A DNA stretch of 10,412 bases from an uncultured Muribaculum sp. GTDB taxonomy: Bacteria; Bacteroidota; Bacteroidia; Bacteroidales; Muribaculaceae. The notes under the pieces are model-generated. The model had not been told where the DNA came from. It made no database searches and saw only the letters and a list, made by a program, of their open reading frames with translations. The stretch covers positions 1 to 10,412 of the forward strand of contig CANPDS010000061.1 of the NCBI GenBank assembly GCA_947573015.1. Reading direction: 5' to 3'. The position numbers and the translations under genes are program-made. This document shows positions 1 to 6,777 of the stretch, piece after piece; positions within the stretch are counted from its first letter, which is position 1, and each line of letters opens with the position of its first letter.

Positions 1-28
1 CGGGGAGCTGGTCGTGTAGGACTTACCC
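1..28 (-). ncRNA. ffs: Possible 5' end of small SRP RNA (4.5S), cut by window edge
   Basis: Reading leftward from about position 28, the presumed transcript starts GGGTAAGTCC and continues through CTACACGACCAGCTCCCCG before leaving the window. From memory this resembles the 5' arm of small bacterial SRP RNAs, in which a C-rich AGCTCCCCGAA stretch precedes the conserved GGCCGGAAGG loop. That diagnostic loop would lie outside the window, so the identity is a guess supported mainly by the strong promoter immediately upstream and the lack of an obvious start codon in the visible bases. It could equally be the 5' end of another RNA or the leader of a protein gene. Confidence 0.35.
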
Positions 29-33
29 GGGCG

Positions 34-64
34 CAAAGGTACTACTTTTTTCTTACTTGCCAAA
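34..64 (-). promoter_or_regulatory. Strong Bacteroidetes-type promoter reading leftward
   Basis: On the - strand there is TTTG (64-61), a 19-base spacer and TACCTTTG (41-34). This is an exact match to the Bacteroidetes primary sigma pattern (-33 TTTG, 19-21 bases, -7 TAnnTTTG), and a C follows the final G. Transcription would begin near positions 27-30 and leave the window leftward. The promoter is downstream of, and in the same direction as, the SGNH hydrolase gene, so it serves a separate unit beyond the edge. It is the best promoter match in the window. Confidence 0.75.
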
Positions 65-104
65 CTTTCATAATAAATTTATTCTTAGTGTAGTCTGAAT
101 GGTT

Positions 105-125
105 GTATAATATCTTGAATTATAC
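105..125 (-). terminator. Weak hairpin downstream of the SGNH hydrolase gene
   Basis: GTATAAT (105-111) and ATTATAC (119-125) form a 7-base-pair A/T-rich stem with a 7-base loop, 20 bases past the stop codon of the hydrolase gene. No U-tract follows on the - strand, so it is a poor intrinsic terminator. It may only help define the 3' end of the hydrolase mRNA before the next promoter. Confidence 0.2.
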
Positions 126-144
126 TGAGTTGCTGCTTATGCGC

Positions 145-861
145 TTATTTCTTGCTCTTTTTGAGCTTCTTCTGAAGCACCGGAAGAATGATTGATTCCA
201 TCACGACATATCCGTCGGCATTGGGGTGAACGCCATCGCCGGAATAGGCGGCGTTTAGCGCACGGTCGGGATCTCCGGGTGTGACGAGTTTTGAATAATA
301 GTCGACAAATGTGATCTTTTTCTCTTTGGCGAGGGCACGCAGACGCTTGTTGAGTGCTTCGATTTTATCGGAACTGCCGGTGATCTCCTTACGCCATCCA
401 AACGATGCCGCCGGTAGAGTGGTAGTGAGAATGGGGGTGATTCCGTTTGCCTGAGCGAGTTCGATTAGCGATGATATATTGCCAACGGTCATATCTTCGT
501 TGTAAGGATGTGTGTTTTCAGCCACATCGTTGGTGGCAGCATTTATCACAACGATTTGAGGATGAAGGTTTATCACATCCTCACGGAAGCGCGACAGAAA
601 TTGATAAGTGGTCTGTCCCGAGATGCCGCGTCCGACAAAACCGTTTTCTTTAAAAAATTCAGGACGTTGTTTTGCCCAGTTGTCAGTAATTGAGTTGCCG
701 AGAAAAACTACTCGCCTCTCAGTTTGCGGACGTGCCATCATTTCAATATTACTGTCGTGATAACGGCCGAAATTTGACCAATCTTGAAATTCTCGGGCCT
801 CGGCGATGATTGCCGATGCTGCGATAATGGCTCCGCAGGCCAGTGCTTTGATTAACTGCAT
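145..861 (-). CDS. Secreted SGNH/GDSL-family hydrolase (esterase/lipase-like)
   Basis: A 238-residue protein with the SGNH hydrolase motifs in order. Block I is GNSIT at residues 55-59 with Ser57 as predicted nucleophile. A Gly-containing block II lies near residues 78-83 (GRGISG). Block III is AATND, with Asn111 as predicted oxyanion residue. Block V is DGVH at 209-212, supplying Asp209 and His212 of the triad. The N-terminus has a short basic start, a hydrophobic stretch (about 5-20) and an Ala-x-Ala-like cleavage region near 20-22, so export to periplasm or surface is likely. There is no lipobox. The C-terminal tail is lysine-rich. Family members remove acyl or acetyl groups from lipids, glycans or other esters; the substrate cannot be told from the sequence. 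It is a single gene, divergent from the ABC-F gene, with an upstream -7 box at 930-923. Block III has Ala109 where many members carry Gly. Confidence 0.88.
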   Translation of the reverse strand: MQLIKALACGAIIAASAIIAEAREFQDWSNFGRYHDSNIEMMARPQTERRVVFLGNSITDNWAKQRPEFFKENGFVGRGISGQTTYQFLSRFREDVINLHPQIVVINAATNDVAENTHPYNEDMTVGNISSLIELAQANGITPILTTTLPAASFGWRKEITGSSDKIEALNKRLRALAKEKKITFVDYYSKLVTPGDPDRALNAAYSGDGVHPNADGYVVMESIILPVLQKKLKKSKK

Positions 862-922
862 GGTGTAAAGGAAATAGGATAATTGGGTTAAGAAAACATA
901 AGAGGAGATGTGACGTCGCTTA

Positions 923-930
923 CAAAGTTA
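923..930 (-). promoter_or_regulatory. -7 box of the SGNH hydrolase promoter
   Basis: TAACTTTG on the - strand (930 to 923) fits the TAnnTTTG -7 consensus and would start transcription near 916-919, giving a leader of about 55 bases. The -33 position is poor: TTAC at a 20-base spacing. It faces an identical box on the + strand at 952-959. Confidence 0.5.
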
Positions 931-959
931 TGAAATGTCTACGTTATTGAGTAACTTTG
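929..959 (+). promoter_or_regulatory. Promoter of the ABC-F gene
   Basis: TAACTTTG (952-959) followed by C matches the Bacteroidetes -7 consensus. TATG (929-932) lies 19 bases upstream as a 3-of-4 match to TTTG. Transcription would start near 964-966, leaving a very short leader of roughly 15 bases before the ATG at 981. The region overlaps the leftward promoter of the hydrolase gene. Confidence 0.6.
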
Positions 960-980
960 CACTAATAATTCAGTATAAGA

Positions 981-2969
981 ATGATATCAATACAGAATCT
1001 TTCGGTAGAGTTCAGTGCGAAAAGATTGTTTGATGGAATCAGCTATGTCATCAACAAGCGCGACAAAATAGCTCTTGTAGGCAAAAATGGCGCTGGAAAA
1101 TCCACCATGCTCAAGATAATCGCTGGGTTGCAGCGTCCTACCTCCGGCAGTGTCGCTGTTCCACAGGATGTTACTATCGGTTATCTGCCGCAGCACATGA
1201 CTCTTACCGACAATCTGTCAGTCATAGATGAGGTGCGCAAAGCATTCGGACATATACAGGAGTTGCATGATCAATATGACAAGCTTAACGCTGCCCTTGC
1301 TGAACGTACAGATTATGAAAGTGAGGCATATGCTGCATTGATTGACCGAATGACTACGCTTTCTGAGCAAATCGCTATGGAGGAAGGCGACGGCGGTGAG
1401 GCAGAGATGGAGAAGACACTGCTTGGCCTTGGATTCATGCGCAGTGACTTCAATCGCCCAACCTCGGAATTTTCAGGTGGATGGCGTATGCGTATCGAAC
1501 TTGCCAAACTGTTGCTGCAACGCCCCGATGTGTTGCTTCTTGACGAGCCTACCAACCATCTTGATATCGAGTCGATACAGTGGTTGGAGAACTTTCTTAT
1601 CACAAAGGCCAATGCCGTGGTGCTTGTGAGCCACGACCGTGCGTTTATCGATAATGTAACAAACCGCACTATCGAGATATCCCTGGGTAAGATCTACGAT
1701 TATGCCGTAAATTATTCAAAGTATGTTGTGCTCCATCAGGAACGCATCGAGCAGCAACGGCGTGCCTACGAGAATCAGCAGAAACAGATACACGACACAG
1801 AGGAATTTATCGAGCGTTTCCGTTATAAGGCAACAAAGGCTGTGCAGGTGCAGAGCCGCATGAAGCAGCTTGCCAAAATCGAGCGTATCGAGGTCGATGA
1901 GGTCGATACATCACGTCTTAACCTGCGCTTTCCTCCGGCTCCGCGTTCGGGCGACTATCCGGTGATTGCCGATGGAGTAGGGAAGGCATATGGTGATCAT
2001 CAGGTGTTTGATGATGCAACCTTCACCATAAAGCGTGGTGAGAAGGTGGCGTTTGTCGGCAAGAATGGTGAAGGAAAGTCCACGCTTGTGAAATGTATCA
2101 TGGGTGAGATACCGTTTACCGGTCATCTCAAACTCGGGCACAATGTAAAGATCGGATACTTTGCACAAAATCAGGCGCAGTTGCTCGATGGCGAGATAAC
2201 AGTGTTCGATACCATCGACCGTGTGGCAGTAGGGGATATCCGTACTAAAATACGCGATATCCTTGGTGCATTCATGTTTGGTGGAGAGGCATCAGATAAG
2301 AAAGTAAAGGTGCTGTCGGGAGGTGAGAAGACACGTTTGGCAATGATCAGGCTGCTCCTCGAACCTGTCAACCTGCTCATTCTCGACGAGCCTACCAATC
2401 ATCTCGACATGGCTACTAAAGATATCCTCAAGCAAGCTATAAAGGATTTCGACGGCACTGTTATCGTGGTAAGTCATGATAGAGAGTTCCTTGATGGTCT
2501 CGTGGAGAAGGTGTATGAATTCGGTGGCGGCAAGGTGCGGGAGTGTCTTGGAGGTATCTATGAATTTCTTGAGAAGAAGAAACTTGCTTCTTTGGCAGAG
2601 CTTGAACGCACGGCGAAGCCTATGCCGTCAGTCCCGGTGAAAAATACCGTTTCCGGAACGTCTTCGACCATACAACCCGAAATAAAGCCACAGCCGGCAC
2701 AATCGGCCGGACGCCTAAACTATACCGAACAGCGCGAGCGTCAGAAGATGGTGAAGCGTGCTGAGAAGAAAGTGGCTGATGCCGAGTCGGCTATTGCTGA
2801 GATAGAGGCTCAGATTGCCGATATTGAGGCAAAGATCGCTGCCGGCGATGTCGAGCGTGAGATTTTCGACAGGCATGCTGCCCTTGGAAAGCAGCTTGAT
2901 AATGCCATGAGTCTTTGGGAGTTGGCCGGGATTGAACTCGACGAACTTAAACAGAGCCTTGGCATGTAG
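981..2969 (+). CDS. ABC-F family ATP-binding protein (Uup/YheS-like)
   Basis: A 662-residue soluble protein with two ABC ATPase domains and no membrane segments, the hallmark of ABC-F proteins, which act on the ribosome rather than in transport. Domain 1 has Walker A GKNGAGKST (34-42), signature SGGWR (165-169), Walker B LLLDEP (185-190) and switch His218. Domain 2 has Walker A GKNGEGKST (360-368), signature LSGGEK (445-450), Walker B LILDEP (466-471) and His499. The charged helical linker between them (about 232-325) corresponds to the P-site tRNA interaction motif. A Pro/Ser-rich stretch (about 547-580) leads to a coiled-coil C-terminal extension (about 585-660), as in Uup-type members and some YheS relatives. 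Length is normal for these subgroups. A housekeeping role in translation or ribosome rescue is most likely; antibiotic protection cannot be judged here. It is preceded by its own promoter and followed after 77 bases by the M13 peptidase gene. Confidence 0.93.
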   Translation: MISIQNLSVEFSAKRLFDGISYVINKRDKIALVGKNGAGKSTMLKIIAGLQRPTSGSVAVPQDVTIGYLPQHMTLTDNLSVIDEVRKAFGHIQELHDQYDKLNAALAERTDYESEAYAALIDRMTTLSEQIAMEEGDGGEAEMEKTLLGLGFMRSDFNRPTSEFSGGWRMRIELAKLLLQRPDVLLLDEPTNHLDIESIQWLENFLITKANAVVLVSHDRAFIDNVTNRTIEISLGKIYDYAVNYSKYVVLHQERIEQQRRAYENQQKQIHDTEEFIERFRYKATKAVQVQSRMKQLAKIERIEVDEVDTSRLNLRFPPAPRSGDYPVIADGVGKAYGDHQVFDDATFTIKRGEKVAFVGKNGEGKSTLVKCIMGEIPFTGHLKLGHNVKIGYFAQNQAQLLDGEITVFDTIDRVAVGDIRTKIRDILGAFMFGGEASDKKVKVLSGGEKTRLAMIRLLLEPVNLLILDEPTNHLDMATKDILKQAIKDFDGTVIVVSHDREFLDGLVEKVYEFGGGKVRECLGGIYEFLEKKKLASLAELERTAKPMPSVPVKNTVSGTSSTIQPEIKPQPAQSAGRLNYTEQRERQKMVKRAEKKVADAESAIAEIEAQIADIEAKIAAGDVEREIFDRHAALGKQLDNAMSLWELAGIELDELKQSLGM

Positions 2970-2982
2970 CATTCAACAACCT

Positions 2983-3016
2983 ATTATATCAGATCAACAA
3001 TTATATAATATATTTC
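2983..3016 (+). promoter_or_regulatory. A/T-rich gap with weak -7-like box before the M13 gene
   Basis: The 77-base gap between the ABC-F and peptidase genes contains TATATTTC (3009-3016), one base off TAnnTTTG. No convincing -33 TTTG lies 19-21 bases upstream. ATTATAT (2983-2989) and ATATAAT (3003-3009) could pair as an A/T-only stem. Either a weak promoter or simple read-through from the ABC-F gene would fit. Confidence 0.25.
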
Positions 3017-3046
3017 GTTAATATAACCGACTCCTCATAACCACAC

Positions 3047-5086
3047 ATGAAACTCACCCGTACAGCGCTGATTTTTACGCTTATTACTGCTAATTTAACT
3101 ATGGCCAATGCAATAACTCCAGAAGTTGCGCAGGTTGCCGCCCCACGTGGCGTTGACCGTGCGAATCTTGATACAACCGTATCTCCGAAGGATGATTTCT
3201 ATGAATATGCCTGCGGCGGTTGGATGAAAAATAATCCACTACCTGCTGAATTTGCCCGTTTCGGCACTTTTGATCAGTTGCGCGATAACAACCGCACCCA
3301 GGTGCGTGACCTAATTGCCGGACTGGATTCGAAGAATGCCGTACCAGGTTCCGTAGCGCAGAAAATCGGCGATCTTTATGCCATGGGCCTCGACTCGCTC
3401 CGGCTCAATATACAAGGTTCTCAGCCTGTGATGGGTGATGTCGTGGCGATCAATCAGGTAGCGCTTCCCGATGTTCTCACATTTATTACGAAGCATCCGG
3501 GATTGAGCGCCTTTTTCGATCTTGAGGTTGAAGCGGACATGATGCAGTCGGATCTTAATGCCATATATCTTACCCAAGGCTCGCTTGGCATGGGCGACCG
3601 TGACTACTATCTTGAGGACACTGATCGCGCCCGATCGGTCCGCGATGCATACATGACCTATCTCCGAACGCTTGCGGCATTGGTCGGATACTCTGCCGAG
3701 GGACAGGCCCGTCTTGCTGAAAATGTTTTGGCAATAGAGACGGAGCTTGCACGTGCTGCCATGAGCCGCGAGGAATTGCGCGATCCGGCAGCAAGCTATA
3801 ATCCAATGACTGCCGATGAACTCGTGTCCTCATATCCGGCACTTGACCTCAGTGCATATTTTTCGGCATTGGGCCTGAAGAACGTAGATCGCGTAATTGT
3901 AGGGCAACCTAAGGTGCTTGCTGCTGTCGATTCGATCATTTCCAATACATCCGAACAGGCTGTGCATGATTATCTTACTGCCATGTATCTTGATGCCGCT
4001 GCCGATTATCTTAGTGATGACTTTGTCGCGGCTAAGTTTGGCCTTACACGTGCCATTACCGGAGTCGAGCAGCCTATGCCACGGTGGAAACGTTCGCTTG
4101 AAGTGCCAAATGCATTGCTTGGTGAGGCTGTCGGTGAACTGTATGTGGAAAAGTATTTCCCGGCATCGTCCAAAACAAAGATGCTCGAGCTTGTAGGCAA
4201 TCTCCGTAAGGCTTTGGCCTTGCATATCAATGATCTTACATGGATGAGCGATACTACCAAAGCCCGTGCGATCGAGAAACTGGATGCTTTCACTGTTAAG
4301 ATAGGTTATCCTGACAAATGGCGTGATTATACGGGACTTGATATTGATCCGCGCCAGAGCTATTGGGACAATATAAAGCGTGCCGTTCGTTACGAGCGTG
4401 ATCATAATCTGTCGCAGTGGGGAAAGCCTGTTGACCGCGACCGCTGGTACATGACTCCTCAGACTGTCAATGCATACTATAATCCCACTACAAATGAGAT
4501 ATGCTTTCCTGCCGGGATCTTGCAGCCGCCATATTTTAATCCTGATGCCGATCCGGCAGAAAACTATGGCGCTATCGGAGTGGTCATCGGTCATGAAATG
4601 ACTCATGGCTTCGACGATCAAGGTAGCCAGTTTGATAAGGATGGCAATTTCGCAAATTGGTGGACTGATGCAGATAAGAAGGCCTTTACAGATCTTACCG
4701 ATCGTCTGGCCGCTCAGTTCGACAATATTGTAGTGCTTGGCGACACTCATGCCAACGGTCGTCTTACCCTTGGTGAAAATATTGCTGATCAAGGTGGGTT
4801 GCGTGTGGCATATACCGCTTATCGACTAAGCCTTGGTGATTCTGATGGAGAAGTGATCGACGGATTTACGCCCGACCAGCGGTTCTACCTTGCATATGCG
4901 AATGTATGGGCCGGCAATATTCGCGATGAGGAGATTCTCAACCGCACAAAGACCGATCCGCACTCGTTGGGGCGCTGGAGGGTTAATGGAACGTTGCGCA
5001 ATCTTGCACCGTTTTTCTCTGCATTCTCAATAAAGGATGGCGATAAGATGTATCTTTCACCGTCAGAGCGAGTTATTATCTGGTGA
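3047..5086 (+). CDS. Exported M13-family zinc metallopeptidase (neprilysin/PepO-like)
   Basis: A 679-residue protein, the usual size for bacterial M13 endopeptidases. Residues 1-22 form a signal peptide ending in Ala-Asn-Ala; there is no lipobox Cys, so a soluble periplasmic or secreted enzyme is expected. The conserved N-terminal M13 segment (PKDDFYEYACGGW) spans 47-59. The substrate-binding NAYY is at 475-478. The zinc motif HEMTH is at 516-520 (His516, Glu517, His520). The second zinc motif ENIAD is at 577-581, with Glu577 as third ligand. His639 and Arg645 keep the six-residue spacing of the catalytic His/Arg pair of neprilysin, and the protein ends in the conserved Trp. All catalytic residues are therefore present. 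The family cleaves peptides on the amino side of hydrophobic residues, typically small oligopeptides. It stands between the ABC-F gene and the HU pair (48-base gap), with no clear functional link to either. Confidence 0.95.
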   Translation: MKLTRTALIFTLITANLTMANAITPEVAQVAAPRGVDRANLDTTVSPKDDFYEYACGGWMKNNPLPAEFARFGTFDQLRDNNRTQVRDLIAGLDSKNAVPGSVAQKIGDLYAMGLDSLRLNIQGSQPVMGDVVAINQVALPDVLTFITKHPGLSAFFDLEVEADMMQSDLNAIYLTQGSLGMGDRDYYLEDTDRARSVRDAYMTYLRTLAALVGYSAEGQARLAENVLAIETELARAAMSREELRDPAASYNPMTADELVSSYPALDLSAYFSALGLKNVDRVIVGQPKVLAAVDSIISNTSEQAVHDYLTAMYLDAAADYLSDDFVAAKFGLTRAITGVEQPMPRWKRSLEVPNALLGEAVGELYVEKYFPASSKTKMLELVGNLRKALALHINDLTWMSDTTKARAIEKLDAFTVKIGYPDKWRDYTGLDIDPRQSYWDNIKRAVRYERDHNLSQWGKPVDRDRWYMTPQTVNAYYNPTTNEICFPAGILQPPYFNPDADPAENYGAIGVVIGHEMTHGFDDQGSQFDKDGNFANWWTDADKKAFTDLTDRLAAQFDNIVVLGDTHANGRLTLGENIADQGGLRVAYTAYRLSLGDSDGEVIDGFTPDQRFYLAYANVWAGNIRDEEILNRTKTDPHSLGRWRVNGTLRNLAPFFSAFSIKDGDKMYLSPSERVIIW

Positions 5087-5134
5087 TCGAGTTGAAGTTG
5101 CCATACATAAAACATCCTATAAATACGATTAATA

Positions 5135-5416
5135 ATGGATACAGAAACGCTTGTGGCCTCTCTTTCGGCCGAGCTGCGTCGCGATCCGCGCGATGTCAAT
5201 GCCCTTGTGGAAGGATTTGTATCGGCCATTCGTGATGCCCTTGTTGATGGAGATACAGTGCTCCTTCCTGGGTTTGGCACATTTTCTACCGTCAAGGAGG
5301 AGGAAAAAGTGGTTGATGATCTTGCCGGTGGTGGACGTTTGCTGCTTCCCCCGGCCATTACTGTTACATTCACCCCGAGCACTTTGTTGCGCAGAAAAAT
5401 AGTAGACAGGCCATGA
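5135..5416 (+). CDS. Small HU-superfamily protein with altered acidic arm
   Basis: A 93-residue protein of HU/IHF length. The two N-terminal helices (about 2-37), the GDTVLLPGFGTF strand-turn (39-50, matching the HU GFGTF signature) and the final TFTPSTLL segment (about 78-85, matching FKPGKAL) are in register with HU. The arm between them is unusual. The basic residues of canonical HU are replaced by KEEEKVVDD (54-62), and the intercalating Asn-Pro of the arm tip is Asp-Leu (62-63). Canonical DNA kinking therefore seems unlikely. It may act as a dimer partner, a protein-binding HU fold or a weak DNA binder. The ATG at 5135 follows an A/T-rich stretch with no Shine-Dalgarno site. Its stop overlaps the start of the next gene by 4 bases (ATGA), indicating translational coupling with the membrane HU-LysM protein. 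Confidence 0.82.
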   Translation: MDTETLVASLSAELRRDPRDVNALVEGFVSAIRDALVDGDTVLLPGFGTFSTVKEEEKVVDDLAGGGRLLLPPAITVTFTPSTLLRRKIVDRP

Positions 5417-6642
5417 ACGATAAAATGACATTCCATCGCATTGCGGATTCCATAGCGGCAGCTACCGGAGGTACTGCTGAGGAGGCCGCCACATTTTTGC
5501 GTGCGTTACTTGATAAATCGGCAGAGACTTTGGCCCGTGGCGAGAAAGTCAACATATCCGGTATCGGCACATTCGCTCCCGGAGAAACTTCAGAAGAGGC
5601 TGTGCTATGGGCGCCTGACCGCTCTCTTGCAGATGCTGTAAATGAGCCCTTTGCCGCATTTGAGGCTGTGCCTTTGGCAAATGGAATCACAGAGCAGCAA
5701 TTGTCACAGCCTGTAGCGCCTGCCGGATTGTCTGTGCCTGCGGCGGTCACTGAATTGCCCTCGGCAGAAGTGGTGGAAGCATCTGTTGATAATCTCTCGG
5801 AACCATCGGATGTTGTTGTGCCGGCTGATGAGGTAGCCTCTTCTGATGCACAAGTTGCAGAAACCATACCTGAACCTATTGTTGCAGAGATGGAATCATC
5901 ACCTTCTGATGACAGCGCTGAATGCTCTGGTGGCGATGAGGCCCTTGGGCACACTGAACCATCGGCTGTGAGTGACGATGCAGGGCGCTCGATTGAGAAG
6001 CCTGTATCACCGCTCATGGAACCGTCAGAGTCTGTAGTAGAATCCGTAGTGGAGCCATCTGAACCCAAAGTTATATATCGTAATGTCAATGATGGTCCTA
6101 ATCCATGGATCATGCTCCTGGTGGGTGTTGTGGTCGGATTATGTATGGGCTATTTCCTCGGTATGAATTTTGGTTATCTGCGCAGCAGCATTTCTCACGA
6201 TACTGTAGAAGATGAGATTGAATTGTTGGAGGAAGAAGAAGCGAACGTGCAGGAGCAGATCAATTCATTTGACGCTTCCGGTGACAATATGGTTTCGGAC
6301 GAAGCAGAGGAAATTGCCGCACCCGTTGCTGAGACTGCTGAAACAGAGGTGGTGCCACAGACGCAAAAGGCAGAGTCTCCAAAGGTTATCACTGACACTG
6401 TGGATAAGAAGAACTACCTTACCACTATGGCTCGCAAATATTATGGCAATCATTGTTTCTGGGTATATATCTATGAGGAGAATGCCGCAATACTCAAGAA
6501 CCCCGATCTGATCCGGCCAGGCACTGTTGTGGTGATTCCTCCGGCGGAGAAATATGGTATTGATGCCTCTGATCCGGAAAGCGTGCGTCGCGCCACCGCT
6601 AAAATTGCCGAGCTTGAGCACCGTTTCAAAGGGAAACGATAA
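5413..6642 (+). CDS. Membrane-anchored HU-domain protein with LysM-like C-terminus
   Basis: A 409-residue multidomain protein. Residues 1-88 form an HU-like domain: helices at about 4-40, then GEKVNISGIGTF (43-54), then a short region ending in AVNEPFAAFEAV (75-86) in place of the long DNA-binding arm. Residues 71-191 contain no Lys or Arg and are rich in Glu, Asp, Pro, Ser and Val, so this is a disordered acidic linker. Residues 232-252 are a single hydrophobic, Gly-rich membrane helix. A second acidic stretch follows (258-318, no Lys/Arg, with EELLEEEE-type helix). A LysM-like module spans about 330-377 (KKNYLTTMARKYYG through RPGTVVVIPP). A short charged helix closes the protein. Lys219 and Arg223 before the helix fit an N-in, C-out topology, placing HU in the cytoplasm and LysM in the periplasm. 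It overlaps the preceding HU gene by 4 bases. HU-SPOR fusions of analogous layout are known in Bacteroidetes; function here is unproven. Confidence 0.85.
   Translation: MNDKMTFHRIADSIAAATGGTAEEAATFLRALLDKSAETLARGEKVNISGIGTFAPGETSEEAVLWAPDRSLADAVNEPFAAFEAVPLANGITEQQLSQPVAPAGLSVPAAVTELPSAEVVEASVDNLSEPSDVVVPADEVASSDAQVAETIPEPIVAEMESSPSDDSAECSGGDEALGHTEPSAVSDDAGRSIEKPVSPLMEPSESVVESVVEPSEPKVIYRNVNDGPNPWIMLLVGVVVGLCMGYFLGMNFGYLRSSISHDTVEDEIELLEEEEANVQEQINSFDASGDNMVSDEAEEIAAPVAETAETEVVPQTQKAESPKVITDTVDKKNYLTTMARKYYGNHCFWVYIYEENAAILKNPDLIRPGTVVVIPPAEKYGIDASDPESVRRATAKIAELEHRFKGKR
6622..6638 (+). terminator. Candidate hairpin at the end of the HU-LysM gene
   Basis: CGTTTC (6622-6627) and GAAACG (6633-6638) pair as a 6-base stem with a 5-base loop, ending just before the stop codon at 6640. 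Only a short, interrupted T stretch (GATTTT, 6651-6656) follows. This is weak evidence for termination before the separate moxR promoter. Confidence 0.22.
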
Positions 6643-6722
6643 GTATGCTTGATTTTACCAACCGTAAAGGATATATAAAAAATTTTAACAGTCCCTATTA
6701 ACTATTGAGTTGTTAGAATTAA

Positions 6723-6730
6723 TAAATTTG
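6723..6730 (+). promoter_or_regulatory. -7 box of the moxR/bat operon
   Basis: TAAATTTG (6723-6730) followed by C matches the Bacteroidetes -7 consensus. Transcription would start near 6735-6737, about 40 bases before the moxR ATG. The expected -33 TTTG is not present at 19-21 bases; the nearest TTG lies closer (6705-6707). The 135-base gap after the HU pair, plus this box, suggests that the bat genes form their own transcription unit. Confidence 0.5.
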
Positions 6731-6777
6731 CATCATAAACCCCAAGACAATAATATATACCTAACACCAATATAATT

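Noticed and set aside
72..83. 12-base palindrome AATAAATTTATT near the left end
   Set aside because: It is pure A/T in an A/T-rich intergenic stretch with no partner copy, so it is likely chance.
3830..4792. Long open frame of 320 codons on the - strand inside the M13 peptidase gene
   Set aside because: It lies wholly antisense to a gene with all catalytic motifs intact, its translation shows no recognisable domain, and no promoter is visible. It is a codon-bias shadow.
5087..5134. Promoter for the HU pair in the 48-base gap after the M13 gene
   Set aside because: No TAnnTTTG-like box is present. TATAAATACG is A/T-rich but does not fit, so cotranscription with the peptidase gene is as likely.
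5370..6113. Open frame of 247 codons on the - strand, Ser/Thr/Ala-rich
   Set aside because: It mirrors the acidic Glu/Pro/Ser linker of the HU-LysM gene. The low-complexity composition is explained by antisense reading of GAA/GCA/TCA-type codons.
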